NCBI RefSeq assembly: GCF_913054185.1
Contig: NZ_CAJXIV010000024.1
Coordinates: 1 to 43,858, forward strand
Length of the DNA stretch: 43,858 nt
Reading direction: 5' to 3'
Source: an uncultured Shimia sp.
GTDB taxonomy: Bacteria; Pseudomonadota; Alphaproteobacteria; Rhodobacterales; Rhodobacteraceae
The translations under genes and the position numbers were made by a program. Below, piece after piece: positions 1-7,749 of this stretch; within the stretch, counting starts at the first letter, position 1; every line of letters starts with the position of its first letter. The notes beneath the pieces are model-generated. The model saw nothing but the letters and a program-made list of their open reading frames with translations, was not told where the DNA came from and did no database searches.

Positions 1-65
1 AGCACCGGGCGTTCCGCAAAGACCGATCCGTCGATCGGAGAAATACACGTCAACATGCCGCTCAT
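1..65 (-). CDS. Aldehyde dehydrogenase, N-terminus only (runs off the window)
   Basis: Only the first 21 or so codons are present. Read on the minus strand from an ATG at 65 they give a peptide containing the segment CISPIDGSVFAERPV, which resembles the substrate-side N-terminus of NAD(P)-dependent aldehyde dehydrogenases. A purine-rich stretch (GGAG) lies just upstream of the ATG. It follows the glutamine-synthetase-like gene on the same strand with about 90 bases between. A ligase of that type followed by an aldehyde dehydrogenase resembles the gamma-glutamylated amine route (PuuA then PuuC in Escherichia coli), so the product may oxidise an aldehyde made from the imported substrate. The call rests on about 20 residues. 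Confidence 0.6.
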   Translation of the reverse strand, partial: MSGMLTCISPIDGSVFAERPV

Positions 66-157
66 GGCAACACTCCATCCAGAGGGGGCACGCGGCCCCG
101 CTTTTCTTAGTTCACTAGCCTGCCGGTGGTGCGAGGGGCGTACCCCGCGCGCCGGTC

Positions 158-1522
158 TTAGGCCCGCTCAAATCCGCGGGCAATTTCCCAATCGGTCACA
201 ACCGCCTCAAAGGCTTCCTGCTCCCATTCTGCCATGCGCACATAGTGGTCAATCACATCGTCCCCCATGGCGTCGCGCAGCATCTTGGACCCACGTAGGG
301 CTTCCGTGGCACCTTTCAACGTGGTCGGGATCTCTTCGTTGCTGTTTTCATAGGCATCCCCAGTCAGTGGCGCACCCGGATCACATTTTTCTTCAATGCC
401 CTTGATACCCGCAGCCAACATCGCCGCAATCGCAAGATAGGGGTTCATGTCTGCCCCGGGCACCCGGCATTCAACCCGTACCGCCTTGCTGCCATCACCA
501 CACAGACGGAACGCCGCCGTACGATTGTCCACCGACCATACTTTGGCAGTGGGCGCAAAGCTGCCTTTTTGGAAGCGTTTATAGCTGTTCACATAAGGTG
601 CTAGGAAAACGGTGATGTCGTCTGCGTATTTCAGCAACCCGCCGAGGTAGTGCCGAGCCAACTCAGACATGCCCAGCTCTGCCTCTGGATCGTAAAACGC
701 TGGAACGCCGTCTTTGGTCCAGAGCGATTGATGCACGTGGCTTGCCGAGCCAACCTTGTCGTGACGCCACTTGGGCAAGAACGACACCGCGTGCCCCTGC
801 TGCCAGCCAATTTCCTTGGCAGCATGTTTGGCCACGGTGTGATTTTCCGCCGCATCCATCGCGCTGCCATAGCGGATGTTAAGCTCTTCCTGCCCAGTTT
901 CAGCCTCGCCTTTGGAGCCTTCAATCGGAATGCCTGATGCATAAAGCGTGTTGCGCATTGTGCGCATCACACCCTCTTCTTTGGTGGTCTGCAGGATGTG
1001 ATAATCTTCATTATAGCGGCTGATCGGGGTCAAGTCGCGGTAACCGCTCTTGGCCAGTTCATCAAAGCTCTGCTCAAAGATAAAGAATTCAAGTTCGGTC
1101 GCAGACACAGCTTCAAAGCCCATCTCCGCCAACCGCGCAATCTGCTTCTTCAACATGCCCCGCGGGGAATGCGCAATGTCATGGTGTCCGTGGTGATCCA
1201 TCACATCACAGATCACAAGTGCCGTGCCTTCCAACCAAGCCGCTTTGCGCAGCGTGGTGAGGTCCGGCTTCATCAGATAGTCGCCATATCCGGCAGACCA
1301 GCTGGTGGAAGCATAGCCTTCTACCGTGTGCATCTCCAGATCGGTGGCCAGCAAATAGTTGCAGCAATGGGTCTCTTCCCAGGCGCTGTCGACAAAATGC
1401 TGCGCCAAAAAACGCTTGCCCATCAAGCGGCCTTGCATATCCACAATGCAGGCCAAAACGGTGTCAATTTCGCCGCTGGCGCTCAGCGCGCCCAACTCTT
1501 CTAGGGTCAAATTGCCCGACAT
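158..1522 (-). CDS. Glutamine synthetase family protein (gamma-glutamyl-amine ligase type)
   Basis: This 454-residue protein belongs to the glutamine synthetase superfamily, which joins glutamate to ammonia or to an amine using ATP. Visible family features are the metal-site segment ATELEFFIF near residue 140, the catalytic-domain motif VGSASHVHQSLW in place of the usual NGSGMHxHxS, and a C-terminal segment with RVECRVPGADMNPYLAIAA. The altered motif and the operon (TRAP importer, amidohydrolase, aldehyde dehydrogenase) suggest a PuuA-like gamma-glutamyl ligase rather than the housekeeping GlnA. That is inference, because the substrate cannot be read from sequence. The ATG at 1522 is chosen. 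An in-frame GTG at 1531 would add three residues. Confidence 0.85.
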   Translation of the reverse strand: MSGNLTLEELGALSASGEIDTVLACIVDMQGRLMGKRFLAQHFVDSAWEETHCCNYLLATDLEMHTVEGYASTSWSAGYGDYLMKPDLTTLRKAAWLEGTALVICDVMDHHGHHDIAHSPRGMLKKQIARLAEMGFEAVSATELEFFIFEQSFDELAKSGYRDLTPISRYNEDYHILQTTKEEGVMRTMRNTLYASGIPIEGSKGEAETGQEELNIRYGSAMDAAENHTVAKHAAKEIGWQQGHAVSFLPKWRHDKVGSASHVHQSLWTKDGVPAFYDPEAELGMSELARHYLGGLLKYADDITVFLAPYVNSYKRFQKGSFAPTAKVWSVDNRTAAFRLCGDGSKAVRVECRVPGADMNPYLAIAAMLAAGIKGIEEKCDPGAPLTGDAYENSNEEIPTTLKGATEALRGSKMLRDAMGDDVIDHYVRMAEWEQEAFEAVVTDWEIARGFERA

Positions 1523-1547
1523 CTGATGCACTTTCTTTTGGTGTCAC

Positions 1548-1577
1548 CGAAGCCCCAGCGATCAAACCGGGGCTTCG
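1548..1577 (-). promoter_or_regulatory. Intercistronic hairpin between dctP and the ligase gene
   Basis: CGAAGCCCC at 1548-1556 is a perfect inverted complement of GGGGCTTCG at 1569-1577, giving a 9-bp stem with a 12-base loop. No run of T follows in the direction of transcription (minus), so it is not a classic terminator. Hairpins placed directly after solute-binding-protein genes often protect the upstream mRNA or reduce read-through, which would let the binding protein be made in excess of the downstream enzymes. That role is inferred. Confidence 0.6.
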
Positions 1578-1605
1578 AATTTCTCATAATTAGGAGATCT
1601 AAGCC

Positions 1606-2634
1606 TTAGCGGTACGGACGGCCAGCCGCCTGCATGTCCGCGTTGTACTTTTTGAAGATCTCAACAACCTTGGCCTTGGTTGGGCTCTCAGCTGCAATCT
1701 CATCCCAGAACTTCACAGCCGCAGTTTCCACGGTTGCCCATTCATCATCAGGGATCGTGGTCAGCTGCATCTTGTCGCCATTCACACGCAGGTTGGCTTC
1801 GCCACCCCAATACCACCACTGACGGTAGTAGTGCGACTGGTCACAGCACACGCGGAACAGGGTTTGCAGATCTTCTGGCAACTCATTCCAACGGCCTTGG
1901 TTGGCAAAGAAGCTGCCCGCCCATGCGCCGGAGATGTTGTTGGTCAGGAAGTAGTTGGTCACGTCAGCCCAACCCACAGTGTAGTCTTCGGTGATGCCGG
2001 ACCATGCGATGCCGTCCAGCTCGCCAGTCTGTACCGCCACTTCGATGTCTTCCCATGGTAGGGTCACTGGCACCACGCCAAACTGACTCAGGAAGCGGCC
2101 AGCAGTTGGGAACGTGAACACACGCTTGCCTTTAAGGTCGGCCAGCGAGTTGATTGGGTCTTTTGTGGCAAAGTGGCACGGATCCCAAGAGCCTGCGCTG
2201 ATGTGCTTCACGCCAACCTTGGAGTACTCTTCGTCCCAAATCTCGTTCAGGCCGTACTGGTTGAACAGCACAGGCACGTCGAGGCTGTACCGTGAGCCAA
2301 ACGGGAAGTAGCCGCCAAACACGGTGACTTCGGTTGGGGACGCCATGGAGTCATCATCGGACTGCACCGCATCAATTGTGCCCTTTTGCATGGCACGGAA
2401 CAGCTCACCAGTTGGGACCAGCTGATCAGCATAAAACAGTTCAATCTGCATGCGGTCGCCCGCAATTTTGTTGAACATTTTGATCGCTGGATCAATCACA
2501 TGTGCGGCCAATGATGGACCTGCATAGGTCTGCATACGCCACTTGATGGTGCTGGATGCCAGCGCCGGTGTCGCCAATGGTGCGGCCATTGCCCCAACAC
2601 CAGCGGTCTGAAGAAACTTACGTCTAGTTGTCAT
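1606..2634 (-). CDS. dctP: TRAP transporter solute-binding protein (DctP family)
   Basis: This 342-residue periplasmic binding protein captures a small, probably carboxylated substrate for the DctQM membrane subunits. The N-terminus TTRRKFLQTAGVGAMAAP carries a twin-arginine motif and a hydrophobic stretch ending in an Ala-rich cleavage region, so export by Tat is likely. The body contains features typical of DctP: an LADLKGKRVF segment near residue 170, TGELDGIAWSG near 210 and several aromatic residues (HYYRQWWYWGG). The fold resembles binding proteins such as TakP, which bind 2-oxo acids, but the ligand here is not proven. The ATG at 2634 has a GGAGAG ribosome site. It lies 54 bases after dctM in the same operon. 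Confidence 0.93.
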   Translation of the reverse strand: MTTRRKFLQTAGVGAMAAPLATPALASSTIKWRMQTYAGPSLAAHVIDPAIKMFNKIAGDRMQIELFYADQLVPTGELFRAMQKGTIDAVQSDDDSMASPTEVTVFGGYFPFGSRYSLDVPVLFNQYGLNEIWDEEYSKVGVKHISAGSWDPCHFATKDPINSLADLKGKRVFTFPTAGRFLSQFGVVPVTLPWEDIEVAVQTGELDGIAWSGITEDYTVGWADVTNYFLTNNISGAWAGSFFANQGRWNELPEDLQTLFRVCCDQSHYYRQWWYWGGEANLRVNGDKMQLTTIPDDEWATVETAAVKFWDEIAAESPTKAKVVEIFKKYNADMQAAGRPYR

Positions 2635-2688
2635 CTCTTACTCTCCTTGTTGCGTGTGGCCCCGTTGTTGCGGCGCTCTTTAGTGTTT

Positions 2689-4011
2689 TTATTTTCCGTA
2701 AACATAGTTTGGCAGCCACAGTGCGATCTGCGGGAAGATCATGACCAACGCGAGGGCCACAAACATCACCCCAACAAAAGGCACGATGCTGCGATAGATG
2801 TCTTTTAGCGTGATCTCTTTGGGCGCCATGGCTCGCATGAGGAACAGGTTGTAGCCAAACGGCGGTGTCATATAGGCGATCTGTGTGGTGATCGTGTAGA
2901 GCACACCATACCAAATCAGATCAAAGCCCAGAACCTGCACCAGCGGCACATAAAGCGGCGCCACAATCACCAGCATGGCGGTGTCATCCAGAAAGGTGCC
3001 CATGATGATAAAGCTCAATTGCATCAGGATCAGGATCATCCACGGGTCCAGCCCCAACTGATCGGTGAACAGATTGTCGATGGCTTTCACCGCGCCCAGC
3101 CCATCAAACACCGCGCCAAACCCAAGCGCCGCCAAAATAATCCACATGAACATGCAGGATATGCCAAGCGTGCTGCGCACCGAGTTCTCAAACACAGTCC
3201 GGTTCATGCGCCCTTTGAGCACAGCTGCCACAAAAGCGGTGATGGCGCCAATCGCAGAGCTCTCCACCAGCGAGGTCCAGCCATTCACAAACGGGATCAT
3301 CATGGTGGCAAAAATCACAATTGGCAGCAGGCCGGCGCGCAACAGACGCATCTTTTCAGCGCGGGTGATATTGCGGTCGGCTTCCGGCAACGCCGGGCCT
3401 AGTTCCGGCTGTATACGACAGCGGATCACCACATAGAGGATGAACATCGCGGCCATCATCAGCCCCGGAAACACCCCGGCAAGCCACAGCTGCCCCACTG
3501 GCTGGCGTGCAATCATCGCGTAAAGCACCAGCACAACCGACGGCGGCACCAGAATACCCAAACTTGATCCCGCCTGAATAACCCCCGTGACCATGCGTTT
3601 GTCGTAACCGCGTTTGAGCAGCTCCGGCAGCGCAATCGTGGCGCCAATTGCCATGCCAGCCACACTCAGACCGTTCATCGCCGACACCAGCACCATCAAC
3701 AGAATGGTGCCAATGGCCAAACCACCTTGCACAGGCCCCATCCAGACGTGGAACATCTTGTAAAGGTCGTCGGCAATTTTGGACTCGCTGAGCACGTAGC
3801 CCATAAAAATGAACATCGGCAGCGTCAGCAGCGGATACCATTTCATCAGCTTCATCGCAGCCGAGAAGCCAATATCGGAGCCCCCTGTGCCCCACAGCAG
3901 CACCGCTGCCAGAACCCCAACAAAGCCGATGGCTCCAAAGACACGCTGCCCGGTCATGAGCATCAGCATCATGGTCGAGAACATCAGAATGGCGATCATT
4001 TCGTAAGACAT
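2689..4011 (-). CDS. dctM: TRAP transporter large permease (DctM family)
   Basis: This 440-residue inner-membrane protein forms the substrate channel of the TRAP transporter, which uses a sodium gradient rather than ATP. Almost the whole length is hydrophobic, with about a dozen membrane segments. Family-typical stretches include PMFIFMGYVLSES near residue 65, GLSVAGMAIGATIALPEL near 120 and LGILVPPSVVLVLYA near 155. The ATG at 4011 overlaps the dctQ stop codon by one base (TAATG), so the two are translationally coupled. The order dctQ, dctM, dctP downstream of the amidohydrolase argues that the carrier serves that enzyme. Confidence 0.94.
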   Translation of the reverse strand: MSYEMIAILMFSTMMLMLMTGQRVFGAIGFVGVLAAVLLWGTGGSDIGFSAAMKLMKWYPLLTLPMFIFMGYVLSESKIADDLYKMFHVWMGPVQGGLAIGTILLMVLVSAMNGLSVAGMAIGATIALPELLKRGYDKRMVTGVIQAGSSLGILVPPSVVLVLYAMIARQPVGQLWLAGVFPGLMMAAMFILYVVIRCRIQPELGPALPEADRNITRAEKMRLLRAGLLPIVIFATMMIPFVNGWTSLVESSAIGAITAFVAAVLKGRMNRTVFENSVRSTLGISCMFMWIILAALGFGAVFDGLGAVKAIDNLFTDQLGLDPWMILILMQLSFIIMGTFLDDTAMLVIVAPLYVPLVQVLGFDLIWYGVLYTITTQIAYMTPPFGYNLFLMRAMAPKEITLKDIYRSIVPFVGVMFVALALVMIFPQIALWLPNYVYGK

Positions 4012-4607
4012 TAGTAGTCCACTCCGCGGATGCGCGCGATATCTTTGAGAAGCTCAGAAATCGCCTGCAAGAGCATAAGAATAAAGCCAAAAACCATGAT
4101 GAGTTTGATAGGCCAAAGAACGGGGCGCCAGGCCGTAGGGCTGCGCTCGATGTATCCAATGATCTCGCTTGCGGCCTCTTTGCCGCCGGTGATGTAGGCC
4201 ATCACAAGATCTTTGTAGAAGGTGTATGGCTCCACGCCAAAATGCCCCAACGAGTACGCGCTCGAACCGACGGCGCCATGGATCAGGATCACCAAGTAAA
4301 ATCCCAAGAAGAATACCGTCATCGCGTCGACAATGGCGCGTTGGCGCAAAGTCCACTCGCCGTAAAACAGGTCCATGCGCACGTTGGAGCCCATCTGCAC
4401 AGAATACGGCCCGCCAAGCACGTAGTAGGCCACCATGGCAAACTGCGCCATTTCCAGCGTCCACATTGACGGCGTCAGGAAGGTCTTGGAGAAAGACGAC
4501 CACAGCAGGATGCCCATCATGACAAAGATGCCATACATGACAAACCGCCCGACCTTGCGATTAAACCAGTCCACCCCGTGGATGTAGTAGCGAATGATAT
4601 TTGGCAT
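4011..4607 (-). CDS. dctQ: TRAP transporter small permease (DctQ family)
   Basis: This 198-residue protein has four predicted membrane segments (around residues 22-42, 55-70, 95-115 and 165-185) and is the small membrane subunit that helps anchor and assemble DctM. The loop between segments 3 and 4 is longer than in many DctQ proteins, roughly 50 residues, with a Tyr-rich part (GHFGVEPYTFYKD). The ATG at 4607 overlaps the preceding TGA stop (TGATG). A GTG one codon upstream (4610) is equally possible and would give a four-base overlap. Tight overlaps on both sides place it in one operon. Confidence 0.88.
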   Translation of the reverse strand: MPNIIRYYIHGVDWFNRKVGRFVMYGIFVMMGILLWSSFSKTFLTPSMWTLEMAQFAMVAYYVLGGPYSVQMGSNVRMDLFYGEWTLRQRAIVDAMTVFFLGFYLVILIHGAVGSSAYSLGHFGVEPYTFYKDLVMAYITGGKEAASEIIGYIERSPTAWRPVLWPIKLIMVFGFILMLLQAISELLKDIARIRGVDY

Positions 4608-5362
4608 CACGCAATCTCCCCGGCTTGGCGCAGCTCCGCCATACCTTGAGCAATCGCTGCCTCTAGCGCACCCGTGACTGCTGCGGCCTTGGCATTATCC
4701 GCGAGCAAGTCGTTGCGCACTTCCAACATCACGTTGGGCAGCTTGTTGGGCAGAGCATAGGCTCTCAAGGAATGAGTCACACCGTGCTCGGGACCATATG
4801 GATCATTGCGGCGCGTGTTGAACGGGCCATCAGCCATGGCACGCAACATCTTATCCGCCAGCCGCGTATCTCGATCATGCAGAATGCCAACCTCTACCGC
4901 GCGCTGTTGGCCGTGATACACAGGCGTAAACGAGTGCACAGTCACAATCGCTTTGGGGTGCACCACCTCAATCACTTGCTGCACCGCCTCTTTGAACGGC
5001 TGATAGATCTGTGACACGCGGGCCTGACGATCTGTAGCGGACAAATCCACATTGCCGGGAATATCAAACACTTCACTTTTGGCTGGTACGGCATCCTGCG
5101 CCTCTGGTGGTCGGTTGCAGTCATACAGCAGGCGCGACACGCCGCCTGCCACAAGTGTACAATCAAACCGTTTGGCCAGCGCGCGTGTGAGAGTCAGCGC
5201 ACCTGGATCCCAGGCCACATGACTGCGACGCACCTCTTCTGTAAGGCCCAGCTCTCCAAACTCTGTCGGAAAATTGCTGGACGCATGTTCGCATACAAAC
5301 AGGATATCACAGGGCGCCACTGCGCCCTCAATCACCACTGCCTCTGAATCGTCTAGAGTCAT
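4607..5362 (-). CDS. N-formylglutamate amidohydrolase family protein
   Basis: The family hydrolyses N-formylglutamate to formate and glutamate or cleaves related N-acyl amino acids with a bound metal. The 251-residue sequence shows the family landmarks: VCEHASSNFP near residue 20, SHVAWDPGA near 48, SRLLYDCNRPP near 75, a TVHSFTPVYHG block near 140 and a C-terminal MLEVRNDLL. It is the first gene of the operon. Its neighbours are a TRAP importer, a glutamine-synthetase-like ligase and an aldehyde dehydrogenase, so the true substrate may be another acylated or glutamylated amine. The ATG at 5362 is preferred because AGGGAC precedes it. A TTG at 5398 would extend the protein without a better ribosome site. 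Confidence 0.85.
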   Translation of the reverse strand: MTLDDSEAVVIEGAVAPCDILFVCEHASSNFPTEFGELGLTEEVRRSHVAWDPGALTLTRALAKRFDCTLVAGGVSRLLYDCNRPPEAQDAVPAKSEVFDIPGNVDLSATDRQARVSQIYQPFKEAVQQVIEVVHPKAIVTVHSFTPVYHGQQRAVEVGILHDRDTRLADKMLRAMADGPFNTRRNDPYGPEHGVTHSLRAYALPNKLPNVMLEVRNDLLADNAKAAAVTGALEAAIAQGMAELRQAGEIA

Positions 5363-5433
5363 GTTGTCCCTGTCGTGCCATTTTGCATTTGTGAACAAAC
5401 TTCTTCAGAGTCACCCGTCCTGTCAATAATTAT

Positions 5434-5455
5434 TCTGAAAATTTTTCTTCTCAGA
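5434..5455. promoter_or_regulatory. Imperfect palindrome, possible RpiR-family operator
   Basis: In the 146-base divergent spacer between the catabolic operon and the regulator gene, TCTGA at 5434-5438 and TCAGA at 5451-5455 are inverted around an AT-rich 12-base centre. RpiR/MurR regulators usually bind AT-rich inverted repeats in the spacer beside their own gene. The match is short, so this is a candidate only. Confidence 0.3.
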
Positions 5456-5508
5456 CGATTGCTTTGAAACTATGCTTACATTTGTAGCAGTTAGTAAGTG
5501 AGCCCTCC

Positions 5509-6372
5509 GTGAAAGACACCGCACAGGAAACCATAAACAAAATTTATGACAGTTTGACCCGCGCCGAGCGTCAGCTCGCTGGGGTGATTTTGGAGAACTA
5601 CCCCATGTCCGGCATGGGCTCGATCACCCGACTCGCGGAGAAAGCATCGGTTTCGACGCCAACCGTGGCCCGCATGGTGCAAAAGCTGGGGTACTCAGGC
5701 TTCCCCGAGTTTCAGGAGGCACTGCGCCAAGAGGTTGAGGCGCGCTTCTCCAATCCAATTGCCAAGCATGAAAGCTGGGCACAAAGCGCTCCAGAAGCGC
5801 ATATTCTCAACCGCTTTACCGATGCGGTGATGAGCAATATCCGCCAAACCCTGGCCAACATCGACCCCGCTCAATTTGACGCCCTCACCGGCCTTTTGGC
5901 GGATGAAAACCGCGCGCTCTATATCACCGGCGGCCGGATCACCCACGCGCTCAGCGAATATTTGCACCTGCACATGCAGGTCATCCGGGCCCGCGTACGT
6001 CACATCCGCTCCACGTCAAATGCCTGGCCGCACGACTTGCTGGATATCTGCGAAGGCGATGTGGTGCTGATCTATGACATCCGCCGCTATGAAAACTCCA
6101 CGCTGCGGCTTGCAGAAATCGCCAAACGACGTGGTGCAAAAATCGCCTTGATCACCGATCAATGGCAAAGTCCCATCAGCCAGTATGCCGACGTCTCTCT
6201 TAAATGTCGGATTGAAGCCCCGTCAGCATGGGATTCCACTGTGGCCATGATGCTGTTGTCGGAAACTCTGATTGCCGCCGTGCAAGAAGCGCGCTGGGAC
6301 CAAACCGAAAGCCGCATGCATGCGCTTGAAGACATGTTTGACCAAACCAAAATCTTCCGAAAGTTTGTCTGA
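5509..6372 (+). CDS. MurR/RpiR family transcriptional regulator
   Basis: This 287-residue regulator has the usual two parts. An N-terminal helix-turn-helix of about 75 residues (SITRLAEKASVSTPTVARMV is the recognition region) is followed by a SIS sugar-isomerase-like domain from about residue 115 to 270 (RALYITGGRITHALSEYLH, then DVVLIYDIRRYENSTLRLA). SIS domains usually sense a phosphorylated sugar, but in roseobacters such regulators also sit by amino-acid and TRAP operons. It is divergent from the amidohydrolase/TRAP/ligase operon and is the obvious candidate regulator for it. The start is a GTG at 5509. The ribosome site is weak. Confidence 0.9.
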   Translation: MKDTAQETINKIYDSLTRAERQLAGVILENYPMSGMGSITRLAEKASVSTPTVARMVQKLGYSGFPEFQEALRQEVEARFSNPIAKHESWAQSAPEAHILNRFTDAVMSNIRQTLANIDPAQFDALTGLLADENRALYITGGRITHALSEYLHLHMQVIRARVRHIRSTSNAWPHDLLDICEGDVVLIYDIRRYENSTLRLAEIAKRRGAKIALITDQWQSPISQYADVSLKCRIEAPSAWDSTVAMMLLSETLIAAVQEARWDQTESRMHALEDMFDQTKIFRKFV

Positions 6373-6490
6373 CAATTGCCTAGGCGCGGATGGGCTCAAG
6401 CACTCTCCTTAAGGGTGATCTCGACGTACCCACGCCGAATTCTCGCCGCATTCCCAACGCCATGGCTGGTTTTGGCCTTAATAACTTAGG

Positions 6491-6505
6491 TTAACAATAT
6501 CTTAA
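6491..6505. promoter_or_regulatory. Perfect CtrA-type box (TTAA-N7-TTAA)
   Basis: TTAA at 6491-6494 and TTAA at 6502-6505 are separated by exactly seven bases (CAATATC), the full consensus for the alphaproteobacterial master regulator CtrA. It lies 151 bases before the ATG of the REC/degenerate-GGDEF gene, in a 284-base spacer with no other plausible gene. In Roseobacter-group bacteria CtrA controls motility, signalling and gene-transfer-agent genes, so control by CtrA is a reasonable inference. Confidence 0.6.
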
Positions 6506-6656
6506 TTTTTCCCCTTGGCAGACCATTGTCGCCCCTTTCTCACCGCAATCTCCCAACATACTGGTCCACGTAAGACCGGCGCAAAGTGTCGGCATAGTGT
6601 GTGACAGAGCTAGGTTGGTTGAGGACATAGAAACAGCGCCAGAAAGGGCTGGGACA

Positions 6657-7736
6657 ATGAAAATTTTGGCCGTTGATGACGATGAACACATCTGCGAACT
6701 GCTGTCCGAAGCGGTTGCAACCAAAACTGAGCACACCATTGTCACTGTGACCTCTGGCCCCGAGGCAATCCGCACAATCGCGAAAGCCAAAATCCCATTT
6801 GATTGCTTCCTTCTGGACGTCCAAATGCCAATTATGGACGGCATCACACTGGCCAAAAAAATTCGCAAAACCAAGCCTTACACTCGAACGCCCATTCTGA
6901 TGCTGACAGCCATGTCACAAAAGAAATACGTCGATGCGGCATTTGAGGCGGGGGCAACCGACTACGTCACCAAACCGTTTGATTTCCTGGAGCTGTTCAC
7001 CCGAATTTCAATCGCAGAACGTCAGATTGTGGAGCACAAGGAACTGATCAGCACCGTGTCCGAGATGGCGTCCCTTAAAAGAGACCTGATCTTCAACACG
7101 GCCCACAGCCTGGGTGAACCCATCGAACTCACTGGCGTGACGCAGCTTATTGGATGTATGGCTTTTGACGCACATGTTTTGGCCATGCCGCGCCGGCAGC
7201 GCATGCGCACGCGCGCATTCGGTGTTAAAATCAGCACCATCGAAAGTGCGTACAAGACACTCTCTGCGGTTGCCTTCCGGCACATGCTGACCGACATCGG
7301 CAGTGAATTGCTGTCGGTGATGGCGCACACCGACACGCAAGTCACCTACAAGGGTGCTGGTGTATTTGTCGGAACCCTGCCCCGCAGCGCAGGTTACTCC
7401 GGCGCCCGTTTGGAAGCTGAATTGAACAGCCGCCTCGACTATGTTCCCTCAACGCACATTGACGGGCTGCAAAATGCAGTTTGCTTTGGGGAAGCTGTGG
7501 AGCTGCGCACTCTCACTCGTGGTGGTGCCCTGCATGCGCTGCAAAAAGCCGTCACAAATGTGCACACTCGCGCACAAGCCCCACGCAGCAGTGGTACCGA
7601 TCTGCGCAAAACCATGCGCCAGCATCCCGCAAGCGGGTTTCAGACAGAACAGGAGCGCCGCGCGTATGAATCGCTTCTGCACGACGCCCTGCATGAAGAC
7701 AGCCAAACACCCCAATCGGCCGCGACATTTGGCTAA
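6657..7736 (+). CDS. Response regulator: receiver plus degenerate GGDEF-like domain
   Basis: Residues 1-120 form a receiver domain with the acidic pair D7/D8, phospho-acceptor D54 (LLDVQMP) and conserved K106 (VTKPFD). A linker of about 60 residues, including a probable signalling helix, leads to residues 165-320, whose pattern follows a diguanylate cyclase fold. The signature loop expected to read GGDEF is KGAGVF at 232-237, so cyclase activity is very unlikely. The domain may bind cyclic di-GMP, GTP or a partner protein instead. The protein is 359 residues, with a purine-rich site before the ATG at 6657. It lies between a CtrA box and the luxI-type gene, with which it converges (13 bases apart). 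It could be the output of the nearby relay. Confidence 0.82.
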   Translation: MKILAVDDDEHICELLSEAVATKTEHTIVTVTSGPEAIRTIAKAKIPFDCFLLDVQMPIMDGITLAKKIRKTKPYTRTPILMLTAMSQKKYVDAAFEAGATDYVTKPFDFLELFTRISIAERQIVEHKELISTVSEMASLKRDLIFNTAHSLGEPIELTGVTQLIGCMAFDAHVLAMPRRQRMRTRAFGVKISTIESAYKTLSAVAFRHMLTDIGSELLSVMAHTDTQVTYKGAGVFVGTLPRSAGYSGARLEAELNSRLDYVPSTHIDGLQNAVCFGEAVELRTLTRGGALHALQKAVTNVHTRAQAPRSSGTDLRKTMRQHPASGFQTEQERRAYESLLHDALHEDSQTPQSAATFG

Positions 7737-7749
7737 CGTCAGGCGCACG

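Noticed and set aside
3356-4159. A 267-codon minus-strand frame across dctM and dctQ
   Set aside because: It runs out of frame through two well-conserved transporter genes and has no recognisable motif.
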